Of a stretch of DNA of 17,993 bases, positions 1 through 6,990 are shown one piece after another; the first letter of the stretch is position 1, and each line of letters opens with the position of its first letter. The notes beneath the pieces are model-generated. The model was not told the DNA's origin and ran no database searches. It worked only from the letters and a program-made list of their open reading frames with translations. The translations under genes were made by a program, and so were the position numbers. The DNA lies in the NCBI GenBank assembly GCA_026707335.1, contig JAPOXB010000217.1:7984-25976 (forward strand), in the 5' to 3' direction. This stretch comes from Chloroflexota bacterium. GTDB lineage: Bacteria > Chloroflexota > Dehalococcoidia > Bin125.

Positions 1-2424
1 ATGAGCGCTGCGTTCGACGGGCTGCGGGTGGTCGACTTCTCCGACCGCCTGTCCGGGGCCTGGGCGGCCCGTCTGTTCGGCGATCTGGGCGCCGACGTCG
101 TGCTCGCGGAGCCGCCCGAGGGCCACGCGCTGCGCCGCGAGCCGCCCTTCCTCGACGACCGCCCGGGCCCCGAGCGCTCGCTGCTGCACGCCTACGCCAA
201 CTGGAACAAGCGCTCCCAGGTCGTGCGGGGCGAGGCCGACGCGGCCGACCTGGCCGCCGCCGCCGACGTCCTCGTCACGACCCAGGTCGCGCCCTGGCCG
301 GCGCCCGTGGCCGCCGCGGTCGCGGCGCTGCCCGCCTCGGGCGTCCACCTGTCGATCACCGCGCACGGCCTCGAGGGGCCGCTGGCCGCCGCGCCGGGCG
401 ACAACCTCACGGCCTGCGCCCGCAGCGGTTGGTCGCACATCACGCGCTACGCCGAGGAGCCGCCGCTGCAACTGCCCGTGCGCCAGACCGGCTACCTGGG
501 CGGCGTGGCCGGCTTCAACGCCGCCGCCGCGGCGCTCTTCCGGCGCGCGCGGGGGGGCGGCGGGCTGCGCGCCGACGTCAGCGAACTCGAGGCCGTCTGC
601 ACCACGACAGCCCCCATCGGCCTCGGGGCGATCTTCTCCGGGCATCCCGACCTCGACTACGGCTGGGGCGGGCGCAAGCACCGCGGGCAGCCCTCGCAAC
701 TGGCCCAGGCCGCCGACGGGCTGATGAACCTCGGCGTCGGCGATTGGGCCCGCTACGCCGACGCGATGCGCTTCCTGGGGGCGCCCGACCTCGTGGACGA
801 CCCCGAGTACGCCCCCCTGCTGGGCCGCCACGGGACCGATCAGACGCGGCTGCGGCTGCGCCTCGCGGAGGTGATCGCCGACCGGCGCTGCGACGAACTG
901 CTGCACGGCCTGCTCGAGATGCGCTGCATCGCCGGCGTGATGCGCGACATGCCGGCGCTGCGCGCCGACGAGCAACTCAACGCGCGCCGGTACTTCGTGG
1001 CGACCGAGGTCGAGGGGCGGCAGGCGCACGCCCCGGGCCCCATCGCGCGGATGCCGCAGATGCCGGCGACCCTGCGCCGCCCCGCCCCCCGCCTGGGCCA
1101 GCACGACGGCGAGGTCGGTCCGGCGGCGGCGCGACCGCCCGGCACGTCGCCCGCGGCCGGCGCGGCCCCCGCCAACCTCCCCCTGGCGGGCGTGCGCGTG
1201 CTGGCCTTCACGCAGGCCTGGGCCGGCACCTGGGCGACGGACCAGCTCGCCCTGCTGGGCGCCGACGTCGTGCAGATCGAATCCCCCACCCGCCCCGACG
1301 TCTGGCGGGGCGCCGGCGCGCCCGTCCCCAGGGCGGTGCGGGATGCGGACGTCCGCCAGCACCGGCTGAACACGAACGCCGGCTACAACACCGTCAACCT
1401 CAACAAGCGCTCCCTGACGCTGGATTTGAAGCACCCCCGCGGGCTGGAGATCTTCTGGCAACTGCTGCCCAACTTCGACGTCGTCGCCGACAACTTCAGC
1501 CCGCACGTGATGCCGAGTTGGGGCATCGACCTGGACACGCTCAACGCCAAGCGGCCCGGCATCATCTGGGCCTCCGTCTCGGGCTACGGCGCGACCGGCC
1601 CCTTCGCCGAGTACGGCGCGAACGGCGCGACGATCGAGCCGATGGCCGGCCTCTCCTCCATCCATGGCTACGAGGGCGACCCCGGCGCCAACACCGGCGC
1701 GCTGCTCCCCGACCCGACCGCGGGCTACTACTTCGCCGCCGCCGTCCTCGCCGCGCTCTGCCGGCGCGAGCGGGAGGGCGGCCCCGTCCGCATCGACGCC
1801 GCGATGATGGAGATCGTGGCGCTGCAGGTCGGCGACGCCGTGCTGGAGTACGAGGCCAACGGCGTCGTGCGGCGTCCCAGCGGCAACCGGCACCCCCGTC
1901 ACGCGCCGCACAACTTCTACCCCGCCCAGGACGGCGAGTGGCTGGCGCTGGCGGCCGAGTCGGACGCGGCGTTCGCCGCGCTCGCCGCGCACATCGGCCG
2001 GCCCGAGCTGGCCGGCGACGCTCGCTTCGCCACCGAATCGGCGCGCAAGGCCAACGAGGCCGCCCTCGACGCGATCGTCGGCGCCTGGTGCGCGGGCCAG
2101 GACGCGGATCGCGCGGAGGCCGAGCTGGCGGCGATCGGCGTCTGCGCCGCGCGGGCCGCCCGCCTGAGCGAGTGCTTCGGCGAGCCCAGCCGGCAGTTCC
2201 TTGAGCGCGGCTATCTGCAGCGGGTCACGCACCCCGAGTCGGGCGCCCACTGGATGCCCATCGCCCCCTGGCGCATCGGCGGGGCGGCCATCCCCGCGCC
2301 GTCCCCTGCCCCCTGCTTCGGCGAGCACTCGGGTGAGATCCTGGCGCGGGAACTGGGCCTCGGCGACGCGGCCTACGAGGAACTCCTCGCGGCCGGCGTC
2401 ACCGGCGCCGTCCACGACGACTGA
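1..2424 (+). CDS. Double CaiB/BaiF (class III) CoA-transferase, two fused family domains
   Basis: 807-aa protein made of two CaiB/BaiF-type domains, about residues 4-385 and 395-800. Members of this family move CoA between organic acids, usually in catabolic pathways in the cytosol. Each half opens with the family signature (GLRVVDFSDRLSGAWAARLFGDLGADVV and, in the second half, VRVLAFTQAWAG..LLGADVVQIE). The C-terminal half has SGYGATGPF and the segment around D571 (LPDPTAGYY) followed by the AALCRRE..GG helix, so it appears catalytically complete. The matching place in the N-terminal half (about G164, in RQTGYLGG) has no aspartate, so that half is probably non-catalytic. Single-domain relatives are about 400 aa and act as interlocked dimers, so the fusion may be a built-in heterodimer. 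The ATG is the first base of the window, so an upstream start cannot be excluded. It converges on the next gene with a 19-base gap. The substrate cannot be read from sequence. Confidence 0.9.
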   Translation: MSAAFDGLRVVDFSDRLSGAWAARLFGDLGADVVLAEPPEGHALRREPPFLDDRPGPERSLLHAYANWNKRSQVVRGEADAADLAAAADVLVTTQVAPWPAPVAAAVAALPASGVHLSITAHGLEGPLAAAPGDNLTACARSGWSHITRYAEEPPLQLPVRQTGYLGGVAGFNAAAAALFRRARGGGGLRADVSELEAVCTTTAPIGLGAIFSGHPDLDYGWGGRKHRGQPSQLAQAADGLMNLGVGDWARYADAMRFLGAPDLVDDPEYAPLLGRHGTDQTRLRLRLAEVIADRRCDELLHGLLEMRCIAGVMRDMPALRADEQLNARRYFVATEVEGRQAHAPGPIARMPQMPATLRRPAPRLGQHDGEVGPAAARPPGTSPAAGAAPANLPLAGVRVLAFTQAWAGTWATDQLALLGADVVQIESPTRPDVWRGAGAPVPRAVRDADVRQHRLNTNAGYNTVNLNKRSLTLDLKHPRGLEIFWQLLPNFDVVADNFSPHVMPSWGIDLDTLNAKRPGIIWASVSGYGATGPFAEYGANGATIEPMAGLSSIHGYEGDPGANTGALLPDPTAGYYFAAAVLAALCRREREGGPVRIDAAMMEIVALQVGDAVLEYEANGVVRRPSGNRHPRHAPHNFYPAQDGEWLALAAESDAAFAALAAHIGRPELAGDARFATESARKANEAALDAIVGAWCAGQDADRAEAELAAIGVCAARAARLSECFGEPSRQFLERGYLQRVTHPESGAHWMPIAPWRIGGAAIPAPSPAPCFGEHSGEILARELGLGDAAYEELLAAGVTGAVHDD

Positions 2425-2443
2425 GCGCTGCGGGCCGGGCCGG

Positions 2444-3457
2444 TCAGCCGTCGAGTTCCGCGGCCAGCGGCAGCCGGTAGAAGCGCGCGGCCGTGTCGTG
2501 GAACATCGCCACGCGCTCGTCGGCGGGGAAGCCCGCGCTCAGCTTCTTGAACTGGTTCCAGAGCACGCCGTAGCTGCAGGACGTCTTATCGACCGGGAAG
2601 TTGCTCTCGAACATCGCGCGCTCCGGGCCGAACTGGTCGATGGCGTACTCGTACCAGCGCCGGTTCGTCGCCAGCAGCTCGTCCGAGGTGGGCGGGTCGG
2701 GCCGCTCGTGCCAGCCGAAGCCGTTGACGCGCATCTGGATGCCGCCGAGCTTCACGACGACGTTCGGGTGCGCGGCGATGGCGGCGATCTTCGGCCGCCA
2801 GGCGGCGAAGACCTCGTCCGCGTCCGCGTCGGCGACGATGGGGCCGCCGAGGTGGTTGAGCACCAGCGGCGTGTCGGGGAAGGCGGCCGCCAAGTCGGCG
2901 ACGTCGGCCAGGTCGGTGTGCAGGATCCAGACCTCGAACGACAGACCGTAGCGGCGCAGGTGCGCGAACCCGCGCCGGAAGTCGGGGTCGATCAGCAGGT
3001 GCGGGCGGTACTCCGGCTGGCCGGGGATCGGGTGGTCGTCGGGCCCCGCCGCGCGATGCCGGACGCCGCGGAAGCGCTGCGGGCTGGCGGCGATCAGCGC
3101 TTCCAGCACGCCCGGCACGGCGTCGCCCAGCAGCAGGTCGGCCGAGCCGACGATGCCCGCCGCGATGCGCGCCGGCCCCCAGCGCCCGCTCGCGCTCTGC
3201 GCGGCGATGCCCTGCACGAACTCCGCCTCGCCCACCGGCTTGAGCGCGTCGGGGCCGTCGGCGCGGTACATCGAGTTGCACTCGATGAAGACCGTCTGCC
3301 GCACGTTGTGCGTGGCGGCGTCGGCCACGACCTCCTCGATCATGTAGCGGCTGCCGCCGGGCCGATCCCAGAGGTGGTGGTGCGGATCGATGATCGGCAG
3401 GTCGGGCTCGATCGCGTCTTCAACGGTGCGCGCCAGCCAGTCGTCGTTCTTCGCCAT
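2444..3457 (-). CDS. Amidohydrolase-2 family metal-dependent hydrolase (TIM barrel)
   Basis: 337-aa protein of the amidohydrolase-2 family, whose members include 2-pyrone-4,6-dicarboxylate lactonase and ACMSD-type decarboxylases. The N-terminal metal motif is IIDPHHHLWD (D24, H26, H28). Further family marks are WILHTD around H180, VLNHLGGP with H202, and the C-terminal MFESNFPVDK segment (E284, S285, N286, D290). Length is normal for the family. The ATG at 3457 is backed by GGAGG six bases upstream. The gene lies downstream of the oxidoreductase on the same strand, but 376 bases separate them, so it likely has its own promoter or a regulated leader (see 3609-3754). Likely cytosolic hydrolysis or decarboxylation of a carboxylated ring or lactone; the exact substrate is unknown. 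Family call is firm, function is inference. Confidence 0.88.
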   Translation of the reverse strand: MAKNDDWLARTVEDAIEPDLPIIDPHHHLWDRPGGSRYMIEEVVADAATHNVRQTVFIECNSMYRADGPDALKPVGEAEFVQGIAAQSASGRWGPARIAAGIVGSADLLLGDAVPGVLEALIAASPQRFRGVRHRAAGPDDHPIPGQPEYRPHLLIDPDFRRGFAHLRRYGLSFEVWILHTDLADVADLAAAFPDTPLVLNHLGGPIVADADADEVFAAWRPKIAAIAAHPNVVVKLGGIQMRVNGFGWHERPDPPTSDELLATNRRWYEYAIDQFGPERAMFESNFPVDKTSCSYGVLWNQFKKLSAGFPADERVAMFHDTAARFYRLPLAAELDG

Positions 3458-3608
3458 GGGGTTCCTCCATCGGGCTTCGGTACGGTCGGTACGGGTCGTG
3501 GCAGCCCGGAGGACGGCGTGCGTGACGGCGCGCCGGCTCCCGGGAGCCGGTCAGTATACGGCCTGCGAGTACTCGCGGGCCGGGCGCGTGGGCGGCCCGG
3601 CGATGGGG

Positions 3609-3739
3609 CCTACAAACGACGCGCCCCCGGCGCAAGGCTCGGGGGCGCGGGCTCGGAGTCGCCCCGGTCACCAGCCGGAGGGCGGCCACTGCTTGTCTAC
3701 CACTCCCGCTGCGGGATTTACCTCCCCGCCGGCTCCGGC
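3609..3739 (-). ncRNA. Candidate small RNA or structured leader
   Basis: The 376 bases between the amidohydrolase and the oxidoreductase stop hold a promoter-like element (3746-3754, minus) and, about 100 bases further on, a 9-bp GC hairpin (3621-3648). The RNA between them would be about 130 nt. It can fold: GCCGGAG near its 5' end can pair with CTCCGGC about 65 bases on, and GCGGG can pair with CCCGC around GAGGTAAAT. I compared it by eye with consensus motifs of SRP RNA, 6S, T-box, c-di-AMP, SAM, TPP, cobalamin and glycine RNAs and saw no match. It could be an independent RNA or the 5' leader of the amidohydrolase, whose start is about 280 bases downstream. The RNA call is inference. Confidence 0.3.
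3621..3648 (-). terminator. Strong GC hairpin, possible intrinsic terminator or attenuator
   Basis: GCGCCCCCG at 3621-3629 and CGGGGGCGC at 3640-3648 are perfect reverse complements: a 9-bp stem with a 10-base loop. On the minus strand the 3' side is GTCGTTTGT, a weak T-run; on the plus strand there is none. It would therefore act as a poor-to-moderate terminator on the minus strand, either ending the oxidoreductase transcript or attenuating the amidohydrolase. Confidence 0.4.
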
Positions 3740-3745
3740 CTGCGC

Positions 3746-3754
3746 ATTGTAGCA
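3746..3754 (-). promoter_or_regulatory. Extended -10 promoter (TGC-TACAAT) on the minus strand
   Basis: On the minus strand the sequence reads TGCTACAAT: a near-consensus -10 hexamer preceded by the extended TGn element, in a region otherwise almost free of A/T runs. No convincing -35 is seen 16-18 bases upstream, which is tolerated for extended -10 promoters. Start of transcription would be near 3739, giving either a small RNA or the leader of the amidohydrolase gene. Confidence 0.45.
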
Positions 3755-3833
3755 GACCGGCCGCGCCGTCCGCGACGCCGACAGAAGGACGTCCCGGGGC
3801 TTCGATTCCCAACTCCCGCGGCAACTCCCGCCC

Positions 3834-4829
3834 TCACAACCTGACGACGGTCGTGCCGGTCGTCGCGCCGGCGAGCAGGTCGACGAACGCCTGCGGGGCC
3901 GCGTCGAGGCCCTGGAACTCGCTGACGAGCAGCTTCAGTTGGCCGTCGCCGGCCCACTCGCGGATGTCGCGGCGGGCCTCCGCGTATCGGTCCGCGTAGT
4001 CGAAGACCAGGAAGCCCTCCATGCGCACCCGGCTGGAGATCAGCAGGCCGGGGATGCCGCGCGGGGCGGGCGCGGGGTTGGCCGTGTCGTACTGGCTGAC
4101 GACGCCGCAGCAGACGATCCGGCCCTTGACGTTCATGCGGCGCAGGGCGCTGCCCAGCACCTCGCCGCCGGTGTTGTCGAAGTACACGTCGACGCCGTCC
4201 GGCGTCGCCTCGCGGAAGGCCCCGCGGAAGCCGGGGTCTTTGTAGCTGAGGGCGGTGTCGAAGCCCAGCTCGTCGGTGAGCAGGGCGCACTTGGCGGGCG
4301 ACCCGGCGACGCCGATCACGTGGCAGCCGCGCAGCTTCGCGATCTGCCCCGCGATGTGGCCCACCGACCCAGCCGCGGCCGACACGACCACCGTGTCGCC
4401 CGGCTGCGGCGCGCCGACGTCGAGCAGGCCGAAGTAGGCGGTCAGGCCGTTGATGCCCAGCCCGCCGAGCTGCAGCGCCGGGTCGGTCCCGGCTTCGACC
4501 GGCTCGATGTCGGCCGCGTCGAGGACGGCGTAGTCCTGCCAGCCGGTGCGGCCCGCCACCAGGTCGCCGGCGGCGTAGGCCGGCGCGTTCGACGCCTCGA
4601 CCCGCGCCACGCCCGAGCCGTCCATGACCTCCCCCTCCCGGGCCGCCGCCGCGTAGCTGACGCCCTGCAGGCGGGCGCGTTGCCCGGCCCCGATCGTGAT
4701 GGCGAGGGTGCGGCAGAGCACCTGCCCGTTGCCGGGCGCGGGCGCCGGACCGGTGCGCAGCGCGAAGTGGCTCGCCTGCAGCGGGCCGGCGGGGATCGAG
4801 GCGATGGTCATCTGGCGGTTCTCGGGCAT
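3834..4829 (-). CDS. Zinc-independent NADP-dependent oxidoreductase (MDR, leukotriene-B4-dehydrogenase/CurA-like)
   Basis: 331-aa medium-chain reductase of the prostaglandin reductase/CurA group, which reduces alpha,beta-unsaturated carbonyls with NADPH. The N-terminal GroES-like domain covers about residues 8-115 and lacks the structural zinc cysteine cluster. The nucleotide-binding motif is AAAGSVGHIAGQIAKLRGC (151-169), followed by VAGSPAKC. YFDNTGGEVL (217-225) and RIVCCGVVSQYD (238-248) are typical of the group. Length is normal. The ATG at 4829 has GGAGG six bases upstream, and MPENRQMTI matches the usual N-terminus. It is transcribed divergently from the FGE-fold gene across a 116-base gap. 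Substrate unknown; detoxification of enals or enones is the usual role. Confidence 0.92.
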   Translation of the reverse strand: MPENRQMTIASIPAGPLQASHFALRTGPAPAPGNGQVLCRTLAITIGAGQRARLQGVSYAAAAREGEVMDGSGVARVEASNAPAYAAGDLVAGRTGWQDYAVLDAADIEPVEAGTDPALQLGGLGINGLTAYFGLLDVGAPQPGDTVVVSAAAGSVGHIAGQIAKLRGCHVIGVAGSPAKCALLTDELGFDTALSYKDPGFRGAFREATPDGVDVYFDNTGGEVLGSALRRMNVKGRIVCCGVVSQYDTANPAPAPRGIPGLLISSRVRMEGFLVFDYADRYAEARRDIREWAGDGQLKLLVSEFQGLDAAPQAFVDLLAGATTGTTVVRL

Positions 4830-4932
4830 GACGGTCCTCCGGGCCTCGGGCGGCGGCGACGGCGCATCGGCCGGGGCGCCGCGCGGACGGTGCTGCTCGC
4901 AGGATACGCACAGCCGCGCGACGCGGGCGGCC

Positions 4933-4938
4933 TAGACT
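4933..4938 (+). promoter_or_regulatory. TAGACT -10 box, probable leaderless promoter
   Basis: TAGACT stands seven bases before the ATG at 4946. No Shine-Dalgarno sequence is visible between them, which suggests a leaderless or nearly leaderless mRNA. The same box recurs ahead of the gene at 6991 and, as TAGGCT, near 17762. No clear -35 hexamer is seen. Confidence 0.5.
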
Positions 4939-4945
4939 GACGGCG

Positions 4946-5683
4946 ATGCAAACATCCGTGACCATCGCGCCGCCGCGGCTGCTCGACATCCCGGGCGGCG
5001 CCTTCAGCATGGGCCGCGCCGACCGGCGTCCCGACGAGCGCCCGCCGCATCGCGTGCGAGTGGCTCCGTTCCGGGCCGCCGTCGCGCCCGTCGCCAACGC
5101 CGAGTACGCGCGCTTCGTGGAGGACGCCGGGCACGAGCCGCCGCCCTTCTGGCGCGACGCCGCCTTCGGCGACCCGGCCCAGCCCGTCGTCGGGGTCTCC
5201 TGGTTCGACGCCCGCGCCTACTGCGACTGGCTCGCGCGGGCGACCGGCCTGCCCCTGCGCCTGCCCAGCGAGGCGGAGCGCGAGTGGGCCGCCATCGGCG
5301 GCTACGACCTCCGCGATGGCCCCGTCGATTGGCCCTGGGGCGACGCGGATCCCGGCACGCTGCCGCGGCTCGCCTTCATCGCCGCCGCCGGGGCGCCGCA
5401 CATTCCCGCAGCGGCCTGCGCCAACGGCTACGGCCTGCGCTGCATGGCCGAGAACGTCCACGAGTGGTGCCTCGACGCCTACGAGCGGCGCTACTCCGTC
5501 GCGCGGGGAGGGGAGCCCGTGCGCATCGACGACGCCCGTATCGACCCCGAGGCGCGGCGCGTCAGCCGCGGCGGCTCCTGGCGGCACCGGGTCAAGTTCA
5601 CCCGCGTCGGCGCGCGCTCCAGCCTGCGCCCCGGCTTCCGCTACAACGACTACGGCTTCCGGGTCTACGCGGACGCCGAGTGA
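4946..5683 (+). CDS. FGE-sulfatase/SUMF1-fold protein lacking the catalytic cysteines
   Basis: 245-aa protein with the formylglycine-generating-enzyme fold from end to end: LLDIPGGAFSMG (about 12-23), PVVGVSWFDARAYCDWL (about 81-97), LRLPSEAEREWAA (about 104-116), NGYGLRCMAENVHEWC (about 158-173), SRGGSW (207-212) and the closing YGFRVYAD. True FGE oxidises a sulfatase cysteine using two cysteines just after RGGS; here those positions are H214 and T219, and the tail has no cysteine. Sulfatase activation is therefore unlikely, and no sulfatase gene is in the window. Other members of the fold are EgtB/SenA-like iron enzymes or non-enzymatic binding modules; no second iron-binding domain is present. 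It is likely co-transcribed with the MFS gene ten bases downstream. Cytosolic: no signal peptide. Confidence 0.87.
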   Translation: MQTSVTIAPPRLLDIPGGAFSMGRADRRPDERPPHRVRVAPFRAAVAPVANAEYARFVEDAGHEPPPFWRDAAFGDPAQPVVGVSWFDARAYCDWLARATGLPLRLPSEAEREWAAIGGYDLRDGPVDWPWGDADPGTLPRLAFIAAAGAPHIPAAACANGYGLRCMAENVHEWCLDAYERRYSVARGGEPVRIDDARIDPEARRVSRGGSWRHRVKFTRVGARSSLRPGFRYNDYGFRVYADAE

Positions 5684-5693
5684 AGCCGCCCGC

Positions 5694-6929
5694 GTGACCC
5701 GCCGCCACCGCCCGCCCGCCTCCGGCCGCTCGTGGCCGCGGACCCTCTCCGCGTTCAACGTCCCCGACTTTCCGCAACTCTTCTTCTGCGGCGTCATCTG
5801 GAACTTCGCCCGCTGGATGAACCTCTTCCTCGTCCTCTTCCTGGCGTCCCAGCTCACCGACTCTCCCCTGCTGTTGCAGATCATCGGGGCGTTGCTGTTC
5901 GCGCCGTTCCTGGTCGGCGGCGTGCTCGGTGGGGTCGTGTCGGACCGCTTCGACCGGCGCCTCACGGCGGTCGGCTACCTGGCCATCCTGACTCCGATCA
6001 CGGCCGTCGTCGCCGCGCTCATCCTCACCGACAGCATCCGCTTCTGGATGCTGTACCCCTACAGCGTCGTCGCCGGGTCGAGCTGGGTGGTCGACCTCAC
6101 GACCCGCCGGGCGCTCGTGGCCGACATCGTCGGCCCGGAGCACGTGACCAACGCCTTCTCGCTGGAGGCGTGGAGCAGTTCCCTGGGGGGCGCCGTCGGG
6201 GCGCTGGCGGGCGGGGCGGTGGTCGGCCTGATCGGCATGGGCGAGGCCTACGCCGCGATCGTGGTCCTGCTGGTCGTCCCCATCGCGCTGCTGCTCTCGG
6301 TCGAATCGCCGCCCCGGACGCACACCACGGATGGGTCCTGGCTCGAGGACTTGCGCGCCAGCCTCGCGCTGCCGTTCCGCCTCCCGCCCCTGCTCAGCGT
6401 CCTCGGCGTGACGCTGGTGATGAACATGTTCTTCTTCCCGCACTTCTCCCTCGTGCCGGAGTTCGCCGAGGACCTGGGCGTGAGCGCCGTCGCGACGGGC
6501 CTGCTGGCCGCGGCGAGCATGATCGGCTCGATGATCGCCACCCTCGTCATCGCCTCGCTGCACATCCCGCGCCGCGGCCTCACCTACGTCTGCGGGGCGC
6601 TGTTCTCGCTGGCCCTGCTGCCGGTCTTCGCCCTGGCCGGAACCTACCCCGTGGCGCTCGCGGCGCTGCTGGCCGGCGGTGTGGGGCTGGGGGCCTTCGC
6701 CGCGATGCAGTTCACGCTGGTCGTCACCGTGGCCGGGCCGGCGGGGCACGGCCGGGCGCTGGGACTCATGACGACCGTCATCGGCGTGGTGCCGTTCGGC
6801 AGCCTCCTGCTCGGCGTGGTCGCGGAGGCGATCGGCATCGGGCCCGCCATCGCCTGGAGCGCCGCCGCCGGGATCGCCGTGCTCCTGCTGTGGACGCTGC
6901 GCTGGCCGGCATCGATCCGCATCTCGTAG
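5694..6929 (+). CDS. MFS transporter, MefA/EntS-type exporter
   Basis: 411-aa inner-membrane protein of the major facilitator superfamily, with about 12 hydrophobic segments in two halves split by a hydrophilic loop near residues 205-225. The MFS motif A follows the second helix (GGVVSDRFDRR, 79-89). LVADIVGPEHVTNAFSLEAW (141-160) is typical of the MefA/EntS-like group, which exports drugs or siderophores by proton antiport. The start is taken as GTG at 5694, ten bases after the preceding stop; it gives the family's usual length and no ATG lies nearby. No good ribosome binding site is seen, so translation may be coupled to the upstream FGE-fold gene. Substrate unknown. Confidence 0.88.
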   Translation: MTRRHRPPASGRSWPRTLSAFNVPDFPQLFFCGVIWNFARWMNLFLVLFLASQLTDSPLLLQIIGALLFAPFLVGGVLGGVVSDRFDRRLTAVGYLAILTPITAVVAALILTDSIRFWMLYPYSVVAGSSWVVDLTTRRALVADIVGPEHVTNAFSLEAWSSSLGGAVGALAGGAVVGLIGMGEAYAAIVVLLVVPIALLLSVESPPRTHTTDGSWLEDLRASLALPFRLPPLLSVLGVTLVMNMFFFPHFSLVPEFAEDLGVSAVATGLLAAASMIGSMIATLVIASLHIPRRGLTYVCGALFSLALLPVFALAGTYPVALAALLAGGVGLGAFAAMQFTLVVTVAGPAGHGRALGLMTTVIGVVPFGSLLLGVVAEAIGIGPAIAWSAAAGIAVLLLWTLRWPASIRIS

Positions 6930-6941
6930 CGCCGCCTGGGA

Positions 6942-6947
6942 TAGACT
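6942..6947 (+). promoter_or_regulatory. TAGACT -10 box upstream of the FG-GAP/protease gene
   Basis: TAGACT, in the context GGATAGACTCACC, lies 13 bases after the MFS stop and 43 bases before the ATG at 6991. It matches the box at 4933. The -35 region is not recognisable. Confidence 0.45.
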
Positions 6948-6990
6948 CACCGCACCCGCGCGAACGAAGTCAGGATCCCCGGGTCGCCGC

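Noticed and set aside
429..2204. Long plus-strand frame inside the CoA-transferase gene
   Set aside because: Arg/Ala/Pro-rich translation without family features; a frame shadow of the real gene, caused by high GC.
3790..3825. tRNA-like T-loop (CTTCGATTCCC)
   Set aside because: The flanking arms do not form a T stem or acceptor stem, and no anticodon arm is found at the right distance.
4946..5683. Sulfatase-activating enzyme
   Set aside because: The two cysteines needed for formylglycine formation are absent and no sulfatase gene is nearby.
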